From contig NZ_CP109329.1 in assembly GCF_035918155.1 (NCBI RefSeq), forward strand, positions 1-64,000: a DNA stretch of 64,000 nt, given 5' to 3'. This document shows positions 17,207 through 25,657 of this stretch, in pieces. The notes below the pieces were generated by a model, which saw nothing but the letters and a program-made list of their open reading frames with translations, searched no databases and was not told where the DNA came from. Source of the stretch: Streptomyces sp. NBC_01591. GTDB taxonomy: Bacteria > Actinomycetota > Actinomycetes > Streptomycetales > Streptomycetaceae. A program made the translations under genes and the position numbers. Each line of letters starts with the position of its first letter. Within the stretch, counting starts at the first letter, position 1.

Positions 17207-20200
17207 GTGACCGTGGGGCGTGCAGTGTTGGTTGGCATCGGGCGTTTCGATGCGGATCCGTCGGAGGGTGAAACTCGGGTCGGGGAGCCGAGTTTGCCGG
17301 ATCTGCCGTTCGTGGACGAGGTCGTGCCGCCGGTCGCGGCGGCGCTGAGCCGGTTGGGGTATACGACCGATGTGCACCGGGACGTCGGCGCTGCCGCGTT
17401 GTGGGCTGCCGTGGACGATGGGATCAAGTCTGCGCGGGTTGTCTACGTGGTTTCCCACGGGGCGCCAAGCAAAAGCGATGACCCGCATCGTGTGGACGTG
17501 GTGCCCGCGGACGGGCGGTTAGGGCTCACCACGAATGCTACGCAGTGGGTTGCCCAGGCGCAGGAGTCGGAGAAGCCGACATTGTTCCTGCTCGACCTGT
17601 GCCGGTCCGGCCTTGCGACGGAGCTTTCACATCTGGTGCACCGGTCCCACACGCCGGTAAACGCGTGGGTGCTCGCCGCGTCCAGCGGGGGCGAGGACGC
17701 CTACGACGGACGGTTCAGTATCGCGTTGGCCCAGGTGCTGGAGGAGGTCGCCGACACCGGGCTGGACACCGACCCGGCGCGGTCGCACGTGGAGTTCCAA
17801 TTGGTGGCAAAGCAAGTTGCGCACCGTGTCGCGCGGACGCCAGGGATGGCGCAGAGCGTGCAGAGCACGGCAATGGTGCTGGCCGCGGACGAGCCGGCCC
17901 TCCCGTTCTTCCCCAACGGTGCCTTCGACCCGGCCGAGGCGAGGCTGGCCGAGGTGGATCCGGTGCTGCGGGTCTTCCTCGGCCGGCAGGACAAGCGACA
18001 CTTCGTCGACAAGGCCGGGGATCAGTTCGTCGGCCGACGTTCCCAATTGCGTGCACTCGCGCCGTGGCTGGACGACGTCGAGGCGGGTGGTCTTCGGGTG
18101 GTCACGGGCAATCCCGGGGTGGGCAAGTCGGCGTTGCTGGGCGCGCTCGTGTGTGCGGCACATCCAGAACTGCAGGAGGTGGCGCCGTACATGCGGGCGC
18201 GGTTGTCACATGATCCGCAGGGGTGCCCCTCGGTCGCCCACCAGCTGGCCGCGGTCCACGCCCGCGGCCGCTCCGCGGATGAGGTGCTCACCACCATCGC
18301 CCGCCAACTGCGTCTCGGCCCCGCGGCGGAAGCCGGCAATGCCACCGCACTCGTGAACCTGCTTCCCGACACCGGCGAGGTGCCGGCGGTGATCGTGGAC
18401 GCCCTGGACGAAGCATCCGAACCAGATAGGACCTGCACGGAACTGGTCCGCCTGGCGCGCGCCGTGCGCAGCGACGGCCAGCCGGTGGTGCGCCTGACGG
18501 TGGGTACACGCCCGTGGCCGCAGTTCTCCGCACTGCTTGACCTCGCACGCGCCGGTGACGGCCTGATCGATCTGGACGACGCCGACCCCGACGAAGTCCG
18601 TGGCGACCTGACGGCCCACCTCACCGGCCGCCTCACGGCGATGAACCCCTACAAACCGGCCCGCATGCGCGCGATCCGCGACCGTCTCGCCCACGCCGTC
18701 GCGGACCGCCTCGCCCCCCACCCGGGTGAACCCGCGCCGTGGGGCGCGTTCCTGGTGGCACAGATCTTCACCCGCTACCTGAAGCGCGTTCCCGCCCCGG
18801 ACAGTGCCGAAGCGGCAACAGCACTGGGCCACTCGGCGCCCACGACGCTGCCCCAGGTCCTCGACCTGGACCTGGACACCCACCCCCACGGACAGCAGCT
18901 GCGCGCCATCCTTGCGGCGATCGCCCTGGCCCAGGGCCAGGGCATGCCCCTGGAAATCGCCCTGCCCCTCGCGGGCCTGTTCACCGACCTCGACCCCCAA
19001 CACGCCCGCCGGGACCTGCTGCCCGAGGTCCTGTTCTACCTGCGCACCACCCCCGACCACGACGGCACCCTCCTCTACCGCCTCTTCCACCAAGCCCTCG
19101 TCGATCACCTCAACCCACCCACACCCGACCCCACCACGCCCACACCCGGCGACGTTCTCACCCACCTGCTGGCCACCCACACCACACACGACGGCACCCG
19201 CCGCACCTGGGACACCGCACCCCTCTACCTCCTGCGCCACGCCCCGGCCCATGTCCAGGCCGCCGGCCGCCTGGACGAACTCCTCACCGACACCGAGTTC
19301 CTGGTCCACGGCGCCCCGGACGCACTCCTCACCGCATTCCCCCGCGCCCACACCGACCAGGCACTGCTCTCCCGCGCCGTCTACCGCAACTCCATCGGTG
19401 AACACCGCAACACCGACCACGCCACCCGCCGCCGACTCCTCGCGCTGGACGCGGCACGCTACGGCGCCAAGACCCTCACCTCCGCCCTGATGGATAGGGC
19501 TGAGGCGGGCACATGGACGCCCGTCTCAGCAACAGGCGGCGGCCTCGCCCTCGCCTGCCGCGACACCCTCACCCAGACCGCCTGGGTGACGGCGGTAGCG
19601 TGCACTGTCCTGGACGGGCGCCCCCTCGCCGTCACCGGAGCCGACGATCGCACTGTGCGGGTGTGGGACCTGACTACCGGCCGCCCAATGGGCGAACCCC
19701 TCACCGGCCACACCGACTGGGTGAACGCGGTGGCGTGCACGGTCGTGGACGGGCGCCCCGTCGCCGTCACCGGAGGCCAGGACGAAACCGTGCGGGTGTG
19801 GGATCTGATTACAGGCTGCCCGGTCGGTGAACCCCTCACCGGCCACACCGGCGGCGTGAGAGCGGTGGCGTGCACGGTCGTGGACGGGCGCGCCGTCGCC
19901 GTCACCGGAGACTACGATCGCACTGTGCGGGTGTGGGACCTGACTACCGGCCGCCAGATCGGTAAACCTTTCACCGGCCACACCGACAGGGTGAACGCGG
20001 TGGCGTGCACGGTCCTGGACGGACGTCCCGTCGCCGTCACCGGATCCGGAGATTCCATCCACAGAACTGAAGTCAACGATACGACTGTGCGGGTGTGGGA
20101 CCTGACTACCGGCCGCCAGATCGGTAAACCTTTCACCGGCCACACCGACGACGTGAACGCGGTGGCGTGCACGGTCCTGGACGGACGCCCTGTCGCCGTC

Positions 20201-22456
20201 ACCGGATCCGAAGATCACACTGTGCGGGTGTGGGATCTGGCTACTGGCCGCCAGATCGGCGAACCTCTCACCGGCCACACCGACAGGGTGCACGCGGTGG
20301 CGTGCACTGTCCTGGACGGGCACCCCATCGCCGTCACCGGAGACCAAGACTGCACCGTGCGGGTGTGGGACCTGACCACCGGACAGCAGGTTGGCGAACC
20401 CCTCACCGGCCACACCGAAACGGTACTCACGGTGGCGTGCACGGTCTTGGACGGACGCCCCGTCGCCGTCACCGGAGCCCACGACGCCGTGCGGGTGTGG
20501 GACCTGAGCACCGACCGCCCGGTCGGCGAACCCCTCACCGGCCACACCGACTGGGTGAACGCGGTGGCGTGCACGGTCCTGGACGGGCGCCCCGTCGCCG
20601 TCACCGGATCCCGCGATCGCACCGTGCGGGTGTGGGACCTGACCACCGGCCACCCGATCGGCGAACCCCTCACCGGCCACACCTACGGCGTGAGCGCGGT
20701 GGCGTGCACGGTCCTGGACGGGCACCCCATCGCCGTCACCAGATCCGAAGACGCCAGGCGGATGTGGGACCTGACCACCGGCCACCCGATCGGCGCCCCT
20801 CCCACGGGCCACACCGACACGGTGTACACGGTCCTAGAGGGACGCCTGGTCGCAGTCTCAGTCACCACCTGGGAGGGAAGCACCACTGTGCGGGTGTGGG
20901 ATCTGACTACCGGCCGCCAGATCGGCGAACCCCTCACCGCACGTACCCACTACCCTCGGCGTTTGGGCAGCGCCGCGCATTCGGTGGCGTGCACGGTCCT
21001 GGACGGGCACCCCATCGCCATCACCGGAGGCGGAGATTACGCTGTGCGGGTGTGGGATCTGGCCACCGGCCGCCAGATCGGCGCCCCTCCCACGGGCCAC
21101 ACCGGCACGGTGTACACGGTGGCGTGCACGGTCTTGGACGGGCGCCCCGTCGCCGTCACCGGAGGCCAAGACTGCACCGTGCGGGTGTGGGATCTGGCTA
21201 CCGGCCGCCAGATCGGCGAACCCCTCACCGGCCACACCGACGACGTATCGGCGGTGGCGTGCACGGTCTTGGACGGACGCCCCGTCGCCGTCACCGGATC
21301 CTACGATCACACTGTGCGGGTGTGGGACCTGACCACCGGCCACCCGATCGGCGAACCCCTCATCGGCCACACCTACGACGTGAACGCGGTGGCGTGCACG
21401 GTCCTGGACGGGCACCCCATCGCCGTCACCGGAGGCCAAGACTGCACCATGCGGGTGTGGGACCTGACCACCGGCCGTCCAATTGGCGAACCCCTCACCG
21501 GCCACACCCACGGCGTGACAGTGGTGGCGTGCACGGTCTTGGACGGGAGCCCCGTCGCCGTCACCGGATCCGAGGACGCCGTGCGGGTGTGGGATCTGGC
21601 CACCGGCCGCCAGATCGGCGAACCCCTCACCGGCCACACGGAAATGGTACTTACGGTGGCGTGCACGGTCCTGGACGGGAGCCCCGTCGCCGTCACCGGA
21701 TCCTACGATCACACTGTGCGGGTGTGGGACCTGACCACCGGCCACCCGATCGGCGAACCCCTCACCGGCCACACCCACGGCGTGACAGTGGTGACGTGCA
21801 CGGTCCTGGACGGGAGCCCCGTCGCCGTCACCGGATCCGAAGACGTCGTGCGGGTGTGGGATCTAGCTACTGGCCGCCAGATCGGCGAACCCCTCACCGG
21901 CCACACCGACTGGGTGAAGTCGGTGGCGTGCACGGTCCTGGACGGGCGCCCCGTCGCCGTCACCGGATCCGAAGATCACACCGTGCGGGTGTGGGACCTG
22001 ACCACCGGCCACCCGATCGGCGAACCTCCCACCGGCCACACCGGCGACGTATCGGCGGTGGCGTGCACGGTCCTGGACGGGCGCCCCGTCGCCGTCACCG
22101 GATCCCAGGATCGCACCGTGCGGGTGTGGGACCTGACCACCGGCCACCCGATCGGCGAACCCCTCACCGGCCACACCGACAGGGTGAACGTGGTGGCGTG
22201 CACGGTCCTGGACGGGCGCCCCGTCGCCGTCACCGGATCCCAGGATCGCACTGTGCGGGTGTGGGATCTGAGCACGGGGGAATGCATTGACCGTATTCCC
22301 CTGCCCGCGCCCTGTCGTGCACTCGGGATGGGAACCGGAGATCGATTGGTTGTTGGGCTCGGTCCGGATGTTGTCTTCCTGACGCGCGCCTTGCCCCGAT
22401 CTGTGACACGCCGCACGCGCGGACCTGATGGCACCACCACCCCGGAGGATTCGTGA
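17207..22456 (+). CDS. Caspase-like / NACHT-STAND ATPase / WD40 protein
   Basis: 1,749 residues from GTG 17207 with GGGAGGGGG just upstream. Residues about 1-230 form a caspase-like (peptidase C14) domain with His84 in VYVVSHGAP and Cys132 in LFLLDLCRSGL. Residues about 265-500 form a STAND/NACHT-type NTPase: Walker A GNPGVGKSALL (Lys307) and Walker B VIVDALDEA (Asp398). A helical region (500-790) precedes about 20 WD40 repeats (793-1690) that are nearly identical apart from two variable patches each. By analogy to known STAND proteins, the WD40 part would sense a ligand, the ATPase oligomerise and the protease fire. GTGA overlap couples it to the esterase gene. Targets and triggers are unknown. 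Confidence 0.9.
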   Translation: MTVGRAVLVGIGRFDADPSEGETRVGEPSLPDLPFVDEVVPPVAAALSRLGYTTDVHRDVGAAALWAAVDDGIKSARVVYVVSHGAPSKSDDPHRVDVVPADGRLGLTTNATQWVAQAQESEKPTLFLLDLCRSGLATELSHLVHRSHTPVNAWVLAASSGGEDAYDGRFSIALAQVLEEVADTGLDTDPARSHVEFQLVAKQVAHRVARTPGMAQSVQSTAMVLAADEPALPFFPNGAFDPAEARLAEVDPVLRVFLGRQDKRHFVDKAGDQFVGRRSQLRALAPWLDDVEAGGLRVVTGNPGVGKSALLGALVCAAHPELQEVAPYMRARLSHDPQGCPSVAHQLAAVHARGRSADEVLTTIARQLRLGPAAEAGNATALVNLLPDTGEVPAVIVDALDEASEPDRTCTELVRLARAVRSDGQPVVRLTVGTRPWPQFSALLDLARAGDGLIDLDDADPDEVRGDLTAHLTGRLTAMNPYKPARMRAIRDRLAHAVADRLAPHPGEPAPWGAFLVAQIFTRYLKRVPAPDSAEAATALGHSAPTTLPQVLDLDLDTHPHGQQLRAILAAIALAQGQGMPLEIALPLAGLFTDLDPQHARRDLLPEVLFYLRTTPDHDGTLLYRLFHQALVDHLNPPTPDPTTPTPGDVLTHLLATHTTHDGTRRTWDTAPLYLLRHAPAHVQAAGRLDELLTDTEFLVHGAPDALLTAFPRAHTDQALLSRAVYRNSIGEHRNTDHATRRRLLALDAARYGAKTLTSALMDRAEAGTWTPVSATGGGLALACRDTLTQTAWVTAVACTVLDGRPLAVTGADDRTVRVWDLTTGRPMGEPLTGHTDWVNAVACTVVDGRPVAVTGGQDETVRVWDLITGCPVGEPLTGHTGGVRAVACTVVDGRAVAVTGDYDRTVRVWDLTTGRQIGKPFTGHTDRVNAVACTVLDGRPVAVTGSGDSIHRTEVNDTTVRVWDLTTGRQIGKPFTGHTDDVNAVACTVLDGRPVAVTGSEDHTVRVWDLATGRQIGEPLTGHTDRVHAVACTVLDGHPIAVTGDQDCTVRVWDLTTGQQVGEPLTGHTETVLTVACTVLDGRPVAVTGAHDAVRVWDLSTDRPVGEPLTGHTDWVNAVACTVLDGRPVAVTGSRDRTVRVWDLTTGHPIGEPLTGHTYGVSAVACTVLDGHPIAVTRSEDARRMWDLTTGHPIGAPPTGHTDTVYTVLEGRLVAVSVTTWEGSTTVRVWDLTTGRQIGEPLTARTHYPRRLGSAAHSVACTVLDGHPIAITGGGDYAVRVWDLATGRQIGAPPTGHTGTVYTVACTVLDGRPVAVTGGQDCTVRVWDLATGRQIGEPLTGHTDDVSAVACTVLDGRPVAVTGSYDHTVRVWDLTTGHPIGEPLIGHTYDVNAVACTVLDGHPIAVTGGQDCTMRVWDLTTGRPIGEPLTGHTHGVTVVACTVLDGSPVAVTGSEDAVRVWDLATGRQIGEPLTGHTEMVLTVACTVLDGSPVAVTGSYDHTVRVWDLTTGHPIGEPLTGHTHGVTVVTCTVLDGSPVAVTGSEDVVRVWDLATGRQIGEPLTGHTDWVKSVACTVLDGRPVAVTGSEDHTVRVWDLTTGHPIGEPPTGHTGDVSAVACTVLDGRPVAVTGSQDRTVRVWDLTTGHPIGEPLTGHTDRVNVVACTVLDGRPVAVTGSQDRTVRVWDLSTGECIDRIPLPAPCRALGMGTGDRLVVGLGPDVVFLTRALPRSVTRRTRGPDGTTTPEDS
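19583..22278 (+). repeat. Tandem array of about 20 near-identical WD40-coding repeats
   Basis: The unit is about 129-132 bp, encoding VACTVLDGRPVAVTG, a short variable patch, VRVWDLTTG, a spacer and EPLTGHT plus a second variable patch. I count 20 WDL cores; a final degenerate blade may make 21, enough for three seven-bladed propellers. One unit carries a 9-residue insertion (near 20050) and two are rearranged (near 20760-20980). High DNA identity means recent amplification or gene conversion. Confidence 0.9.
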
Positions 22457-23301
22457 CACACGCCATCGTGGGCGTCCACGGCATCGGCAACTTCCGCCGC
22501 GGCCGGCAACCGTGCGAGGCTGCCCGAATCCTCGGAACGGAATGGCACACCCGTCTCGCCAGCGCGCTCCGCAGCGCCGGTGCCGGTGCACCGGCACCCG
22601 AGATATCCATGGCGTACTACGCCGACCTGCTGCGCCCGACCGGCCGGCAGGGCGGTGGCGACGACCTCGACGACCTGGACCCGCACGAGATCGAGTTCGC
22701 CCGCCAATGGCTGGACGCGTTCGATTTGCCTGCGGGTACCGCCGCAGGGCGGTCGACCGTCCCGGTGCGCCAGGCCGTCGAGACCCTCGCCCAGATGCGG
22801 CTTCTCGGCCCGTCCGCCACGAGGTGGTTCGTCGCGCTTTTCTGCCGGGAGGTCCACGCCTATCTGAAGGACCCCAACAGTCCGGCCCGTGCCGCTATCC
22901 GGGCCCGGGTCACCGACGCCCTTGAAACGATGGGCGCGCGCGTGGTGATCGCACACTCCCTCGGTTCGGTCGTTGCCTATGAAGCGCTGTGGGACCGTCC
23001 CGACCTGGAGGTCGACCTTCTGGTCACCCTCGGCTCACCGCTGGCCCTGCCGCATGCGGTCCTGCCGCGCCTGTGGCCGGCACCGGTCAATGGCCGCGGC
23101 GCCCGGCCGCCGGGTGTCGCCCGCTGGGTCAATCTTGCCGACCCCGGTGACATCGTCGCCGTGCCCGCAGGTGGCGTAGGCCGCACTTTTGAAGGCGTCG
23201 GCACCGATGAGCACACGACCATCGGCGCCTTCGACTTCCACCTTGCCAAGAACTACCTCGCCCACCGACGCCTCGGCGAAATCCTGCGCGCCACATTCTG
23301 A
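22453..23301 (+). CDS. Serine esterase/lipase-like protein, cargo partner
   Basis: 282 residues of alpha/beta hydrolase type. The N-terminal HAIVGVHGIGNF supplies the oxyanion-hole loop, VVIAHSLGSVVAYEAL the nucleophile Ser, NLADPGDIVAVP a candidate Asp and FDFHLAKNYLAH a candidate His. It starts at GTG 22453, four bases inside the WD40 gene, with GGAGG eight bases upstream, so its translation depends on the large gene. No signal peptide or membrane segment is apparent, so it should act in the cytoplasm, on lipids or other esters. The coupling suggests it is an effector or regulator of the caspase/NACHT protein; this is inference. Confidence 0.8.
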   Translation: MTHAIVGVHGIGNFRRGRQPCEAARILGTEWHTRLASALRSAGAGAPAPEISMAYYADLLRPTGRQGGGDDLDDLDPHEIEFARQWLDAFDLPAGTAAGRSTVPVRQAVETLAQMRLLGPSATRWFVALFCREVHAYLKDPNSPARAAIRARVTDALETMGARVVIAHSLGSVVAYEALWDRPDLEVDLLVTLGSPLALPHAVLPRLWPAPVNGRGARPPGVARWVNLADPGDIVAVPAGGVGRTFEGVGTDEHTTIGAFDFHLAKNYLAHRRLGEILRATF

Positions 23302-23363
23302 CACCACCCGCGAACTGTTCAGACCGGCACGGCCGCGCCTTTTGGTGCCTGATGGCTCGCCCA

Positions 23364-23406
23364 GGGCTCTGCCGCAGTAAATGCCGGATTTACTGCGGCA
23401 GAGCCC
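23364..23406. promoter_or_regulatory. Core recombination site of the TnpI resolvase
   Basis: A perfect palindrome with 19-bp arms (GGGCTCTGCCGCAGTAAAT and its complement) and a 5-bp spacer GCCGG. A further direct copy of ATTTACTGCGGCAG lies at 23466-23479, just before tnpI. A core inverted pair plus accessory direct site is the layout of the internal resolution site of Tn4430-type transposons. It lies in the 199-bp gap between esterase and tnpI and may also control tnpI transcription. Confidence 0.75.
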
Positions 23407-23500
23407 CTACCGTGATCACCGCGACCTGCGGTGGACCAATCCGGCTGCCGGGGCGAGGTGTACGCATTTACTGCGGCAGCGCCGGGAAGGTGGAGAGGGC

Positions 23501-24568
23501 ATGACGATCGAACCGGTGACCGAACTCGGGAGCGGGGGCGCGTTGCGTGTACCGCGCGCCCGCGTCGTGCCCATGTCCGCCCCTCCCGCGTCGTACACCG
23601 CGGCGGTCGAGCGCTACCTCACCGGCGCGGGCATCGCGAAGTCCTCCGCACGGATCTACCGGATCTCGCTGACGACATGGGGATGGATGCTCACCGGCGA
23701 ACCGGCACCGACCGGACCCACCCGCCGGGGCGCGAAGCCGCCCGTCTTCCCCGTCGCCGCGATCGATGACCCGGCGCTGCCCGAGGTGCTGGCCGAGCTG
23801 GCGGCGGCGCGGGCGGACGAGATGGACGCCGACACCGTCAACCGGGAGCTGTCCATCGCGCGCAAGGCGATCGGCTGGTGGCAGCGCCAGGGCTGGATCG
23901 AAGGCGACCCGACGATCGGCATCGAGCGGCGGCCGGCACCGCCCGACCGCACCAAAGCTCTCGCGGAGAACCAGATCGCCGCCCTGTGGCGCCTCGACGT
24001 CGCACTCCGGGAGAAGACGCAGTGGAAGATGCTCTACGAGTCCGCCGCCCGAGCCGACGAAGTGCTGTGCCTGAACGTGGAAGACCTGTACCCGCAGGAC
24101 AAGCGGGGGAAGATCACCGCCAAGGGCGGGGCGATCGAGTGGATTCACTGGCAGTCCGGCACCGCCCAGCTCCTGCCCCGCCTCATCGCCCGCCGCACCC
24201 GCGGCCCGCTGTTCCTCACCGACCGCAAGGCGCCGACCGGAACACCGACGCTCGACGTGTGCCCGGAGACCGGCCGGGCCCGGCTCTCCTACCGTCGCGC
24301 TGAGGAGATCTTCGAGGAGAACACCCGGCTACTGGCCAACCCCCTCGCCTCGCCCGACGACATCGAGGATCTGGACGGCTGGACGCTTCACCGGCTACGG
24401 CACAGTGCCCTCACGCACGACGCGGAAGACGGCACCTCCACCCCGATGCTGCTGGCTCGCTCCCGCCACGCCTCCGTCCGTTCCCTGGAGCGATACGCAC
24501 GGCCTGGCGTCGACTCGGTCGCTCGGCACGTCGCCGAACGCGACCCCGCTGCACGTCGCCGCACGTAG
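23501..24568 (+). CDS. tnpI: Tyrosine recombinase (TnpI-type cointegrate resolvase)
   Basis: 355 residues from ATG 23501, preceded by GGAGAGGG. The full tyrosine-recombinase set is visible: Arg in ESAARADEVLCL, Lys in KITAKGGAIEW, His and Arg in LHRLRHSALTH, His in RSRHASVRS and Tyr in LERYARPG. It should recombine the palindromic site upstream to resolve cointegrates made by TnpA. The gene ends 11 bp before the right terminal repeat. Classic Tn3 elements use a serine resolvase; this one belongs to the less common tyrosine-recombinase branch. Confidence 0.88.
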   Translation: MTIEPVTELGSGGALRVPRARVVPMSAPPASYTAAVERYLTGAGIAKSSARIYRISLTTWGWMLTGEPAPTGPTRRGAKPPVFPVAAIDDPALPEVLAELAAARADEMDADTVNRELSIARKAIGWWQRQGWIEGDPTIGIERRPAPPDRTKALAENQIAALWRLDVALREKTQWKMLYESAARADEVLCLNVEDLYPQDKRGKITAKGGAIEWIHWQSGTAQLLPRLIARRTRGPLFLTDRKAPTGTPTLDVCPETGRARLSYRRAEEIFEENTRLLANPLASPDDIEDLDGWTLHRLRHSALTHDAEDGTSTPMLLARSRHASVRSLERYARPGVDSVARHVAERDPAARRRT

Positions 24569-24579
24569 ATCCGAGCGGA

Positions 24580-24634
24580 TCAGGGCTACAAGATCATCCC
24601 GTTGCCCCTTTGGCGCGTATCTCGGTCACACCCC
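24580..24634 (-). repeat. Right terminal inverted repeat of the Tn3-family element
   Basis: 55 bp, the inverted counterpart of 13678-13732 with three mismatches, ending in CCCC before the CGGTA duplication. Confidence 0.9.
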
Positions 24635-24639
24635 CGGTA
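24635..24639. repeat. 5-bp target site duplication, right copy (CGGTA)
   Basis: Identical to 13673-13677 and directly adjacent to the transposon terminus. Confidence 0.9.
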
Positions 24640-24714
24640 GGCGAGCAGTTCCTCGGCCGCTATCGCCGAGAAGTCCGGCTCCGGCGGCCGCTCCGTGGCA
24701 GTGACCTCACCCAT
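24635..24714 (-). pseudogene. HSL-family esterase, N-terminal 26 codons (split gene)
   Basis: ATG 24714 follows AGGAGGAGATAGGAGAT and encodes MGEVTATERPPEPDF, continuing to ELLAY before the frame enters the transposon. After removal of the element it continues with RNAENRFRASS at 13677, in frame. In the present state translation runs into the terminal repeat and stops at 24586, giving an 42-residue dead-end peptide. Confidence 0.85.
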
Positions 24715-24757
24715 ATCTCCTATCTCCTCCTTGGTCAGATTTTGGACCGACGATCTG

Positions 24758-24776
24758 AAACCTACGCCGTAGGTTT
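24758..24776. promoter_or_regulatory. TetR operator, perfect 19-bp palindrome
   Basis: AAACCTACGCCGTAGGTTT is a perfect palindrome around a central C, lying between the divergent esterase start (24714) and TetR start (24830). This is the expected binding site of the adjacent regulator. Confidence 0.75.
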
Positions 24777-24792
24777 GCGTCCCCGTACGGTA

Positions 24793-24811
24793 ATTTCTAC
24801 GGTGTAGGTTT
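24793..24811. promoter_or_regulatory. Second, imperfect TetR operator
   Basis: ATTTCTACGGTGTAGGTTT matches the upstream palindrome at 14 of 19 positions and sits just before the TetR ribosome binding site. It probably gives autoregulation. Confidence 0.6.
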
Positions 24812-24829
24812 GCAAGGGAGGGAGTGGAC

Positions 24830-25459
24830 GTGGCCAGACGCACTCAGGGCACTTCAGCGGGACTCGACCGCGAGCGCATCGCCGCCGCCGCCGTAGCACT
24901 GGTCGACCGCGACGGCCTGGAGCGCTTCGGGGTACGGCGACTCGCGCAAGAGCTCGAGGTCGACCCGATGTCGATCTACCACCACATCAAGGGCAAGGCG
25001 GCACTGCTGGACGCGATGTCCGAGGCGGTGCTCGCCGAGGTGGCGGCCGCCGCGGACGATGACGCATCCCACCACTGGGAGGAAATCGCCCGCCGGACGG
25101 CGCACGGCTACCGCGAGATGGCCTACCGGCACCCCCGGGTGTTCCCGTTGCTGGTGACGCGCGCCCAGACCTCGCCGGTGGCCGTCTCCGCCCTGGAGGG
25201 ACTGGTCACCGCGATGCGTGAGGCCGGCCTGCCCGACCAGATGGTCGCGGACGCGCCCATGGTGCTGTTCAGCTTCCTCAACGGCCACCTGCTGGCGCGC
25301 ACCAGCGACGGGCCCAGCGCTGTGCCCGCGTTCGACGCCACCGCGTACCCGGCGATGGCCGCGCTCAGCCCTCTCATGGCCGACTTCGGATCCCTGACGG
25401 AGTTCGACCGGATGCTCGACACCGTGCTCGCCGGGATCAAGGACCGGGCCGCCCGCTAG
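24830..25459 (+). CDS. TetR-family transcriptional regulator
   Basis: 209 residues. The N-terminal helix-turn-helix lies in FGVRRLAQELEVDPMSIYHHI, followed by a TetR_C-type ligand domain (about 75-205). GTG 24830 has GGGAGGGAG at a good distance; an in-frame GTG at 24824 is too close to that site. It is divergent from the esterase gene now split by the transposon, and two palindromic operators lie between them, so it most likely repressed that esterase (and the AAC(3) gene behind it) until a ligand bound. The regulator itself is intact, but its target operon has lost its head. Confidence 0.85.
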   Translation: MARRTQGTSAGLDRERIAAAAVALVDRDGLERFGVRRLAQELEVDPMSIYHHIKGKAALLDAMSEAVLAEVAAAADDDASHHWEEIARRTAHGYREMAYRHPRVFPLLVTRAQTSPVAVSALEGLVTAMREAGLPDQMVADAPMVLFSFLNGHLLARTSDGPSAVPAFDATAYPAMAALSPLMADFGSLTEFDRMLDTVLAGIKDRAAR

Positions 25460-25657
25460 GACCCTGCCGGTGTCCGACGCGGGCGCGCAGGTTGTGTCGC
25501 AGGCGGTACCAAGGAGTCCGGTCCCGCTTGGCCGCATAACGGTGTTGTCAGCCCTCGTCGTTCCTGTAACACCTTTAGGAAGGGCTGGCTCGACGACCGC
25601 TGGCGGCTGGCCAGGACCATGGCGTTGCCGGCCACGGCCTTCGGGCTGGTGGGCGGT

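Larger units (their letters stand above)
13678..24634 (+). mobile_element. Complete 10,957-bp Tn3-family transposon with cargo operon
   Basis: Terminal repeats of 55 bp (three mismatches) start with GGGG and are flanked by identical CGGTA. Contents in order: tnpA (13811-17032), a caspase-like/NACHT/WD40 gene (17207-22456), an esterase gene (22453-23301), a recombination site (23364-23406 plus an accessory site) and tnpI (23501-24568). All genes point right. Every transposition function looks intact, so the element may still move. It interrupts an esterase gene. The insertion looks recent: the duplication is exact and the disrupted gene has no other visible lesion. Confidence 0.93.

Noticed and set aside
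14426..17488. Long minus-strand open frame opposite the transposase
   Set aside because: It is the GC-driven antisense shadow of tnpA, without any domain, while tnpA has complete motifs.
19583..22278. CRISPR-like regular repeats
   Set aside because: The repeats are 129-132 bp, in frame and encode WD40 blades; there are no short repeats with unique spacers.
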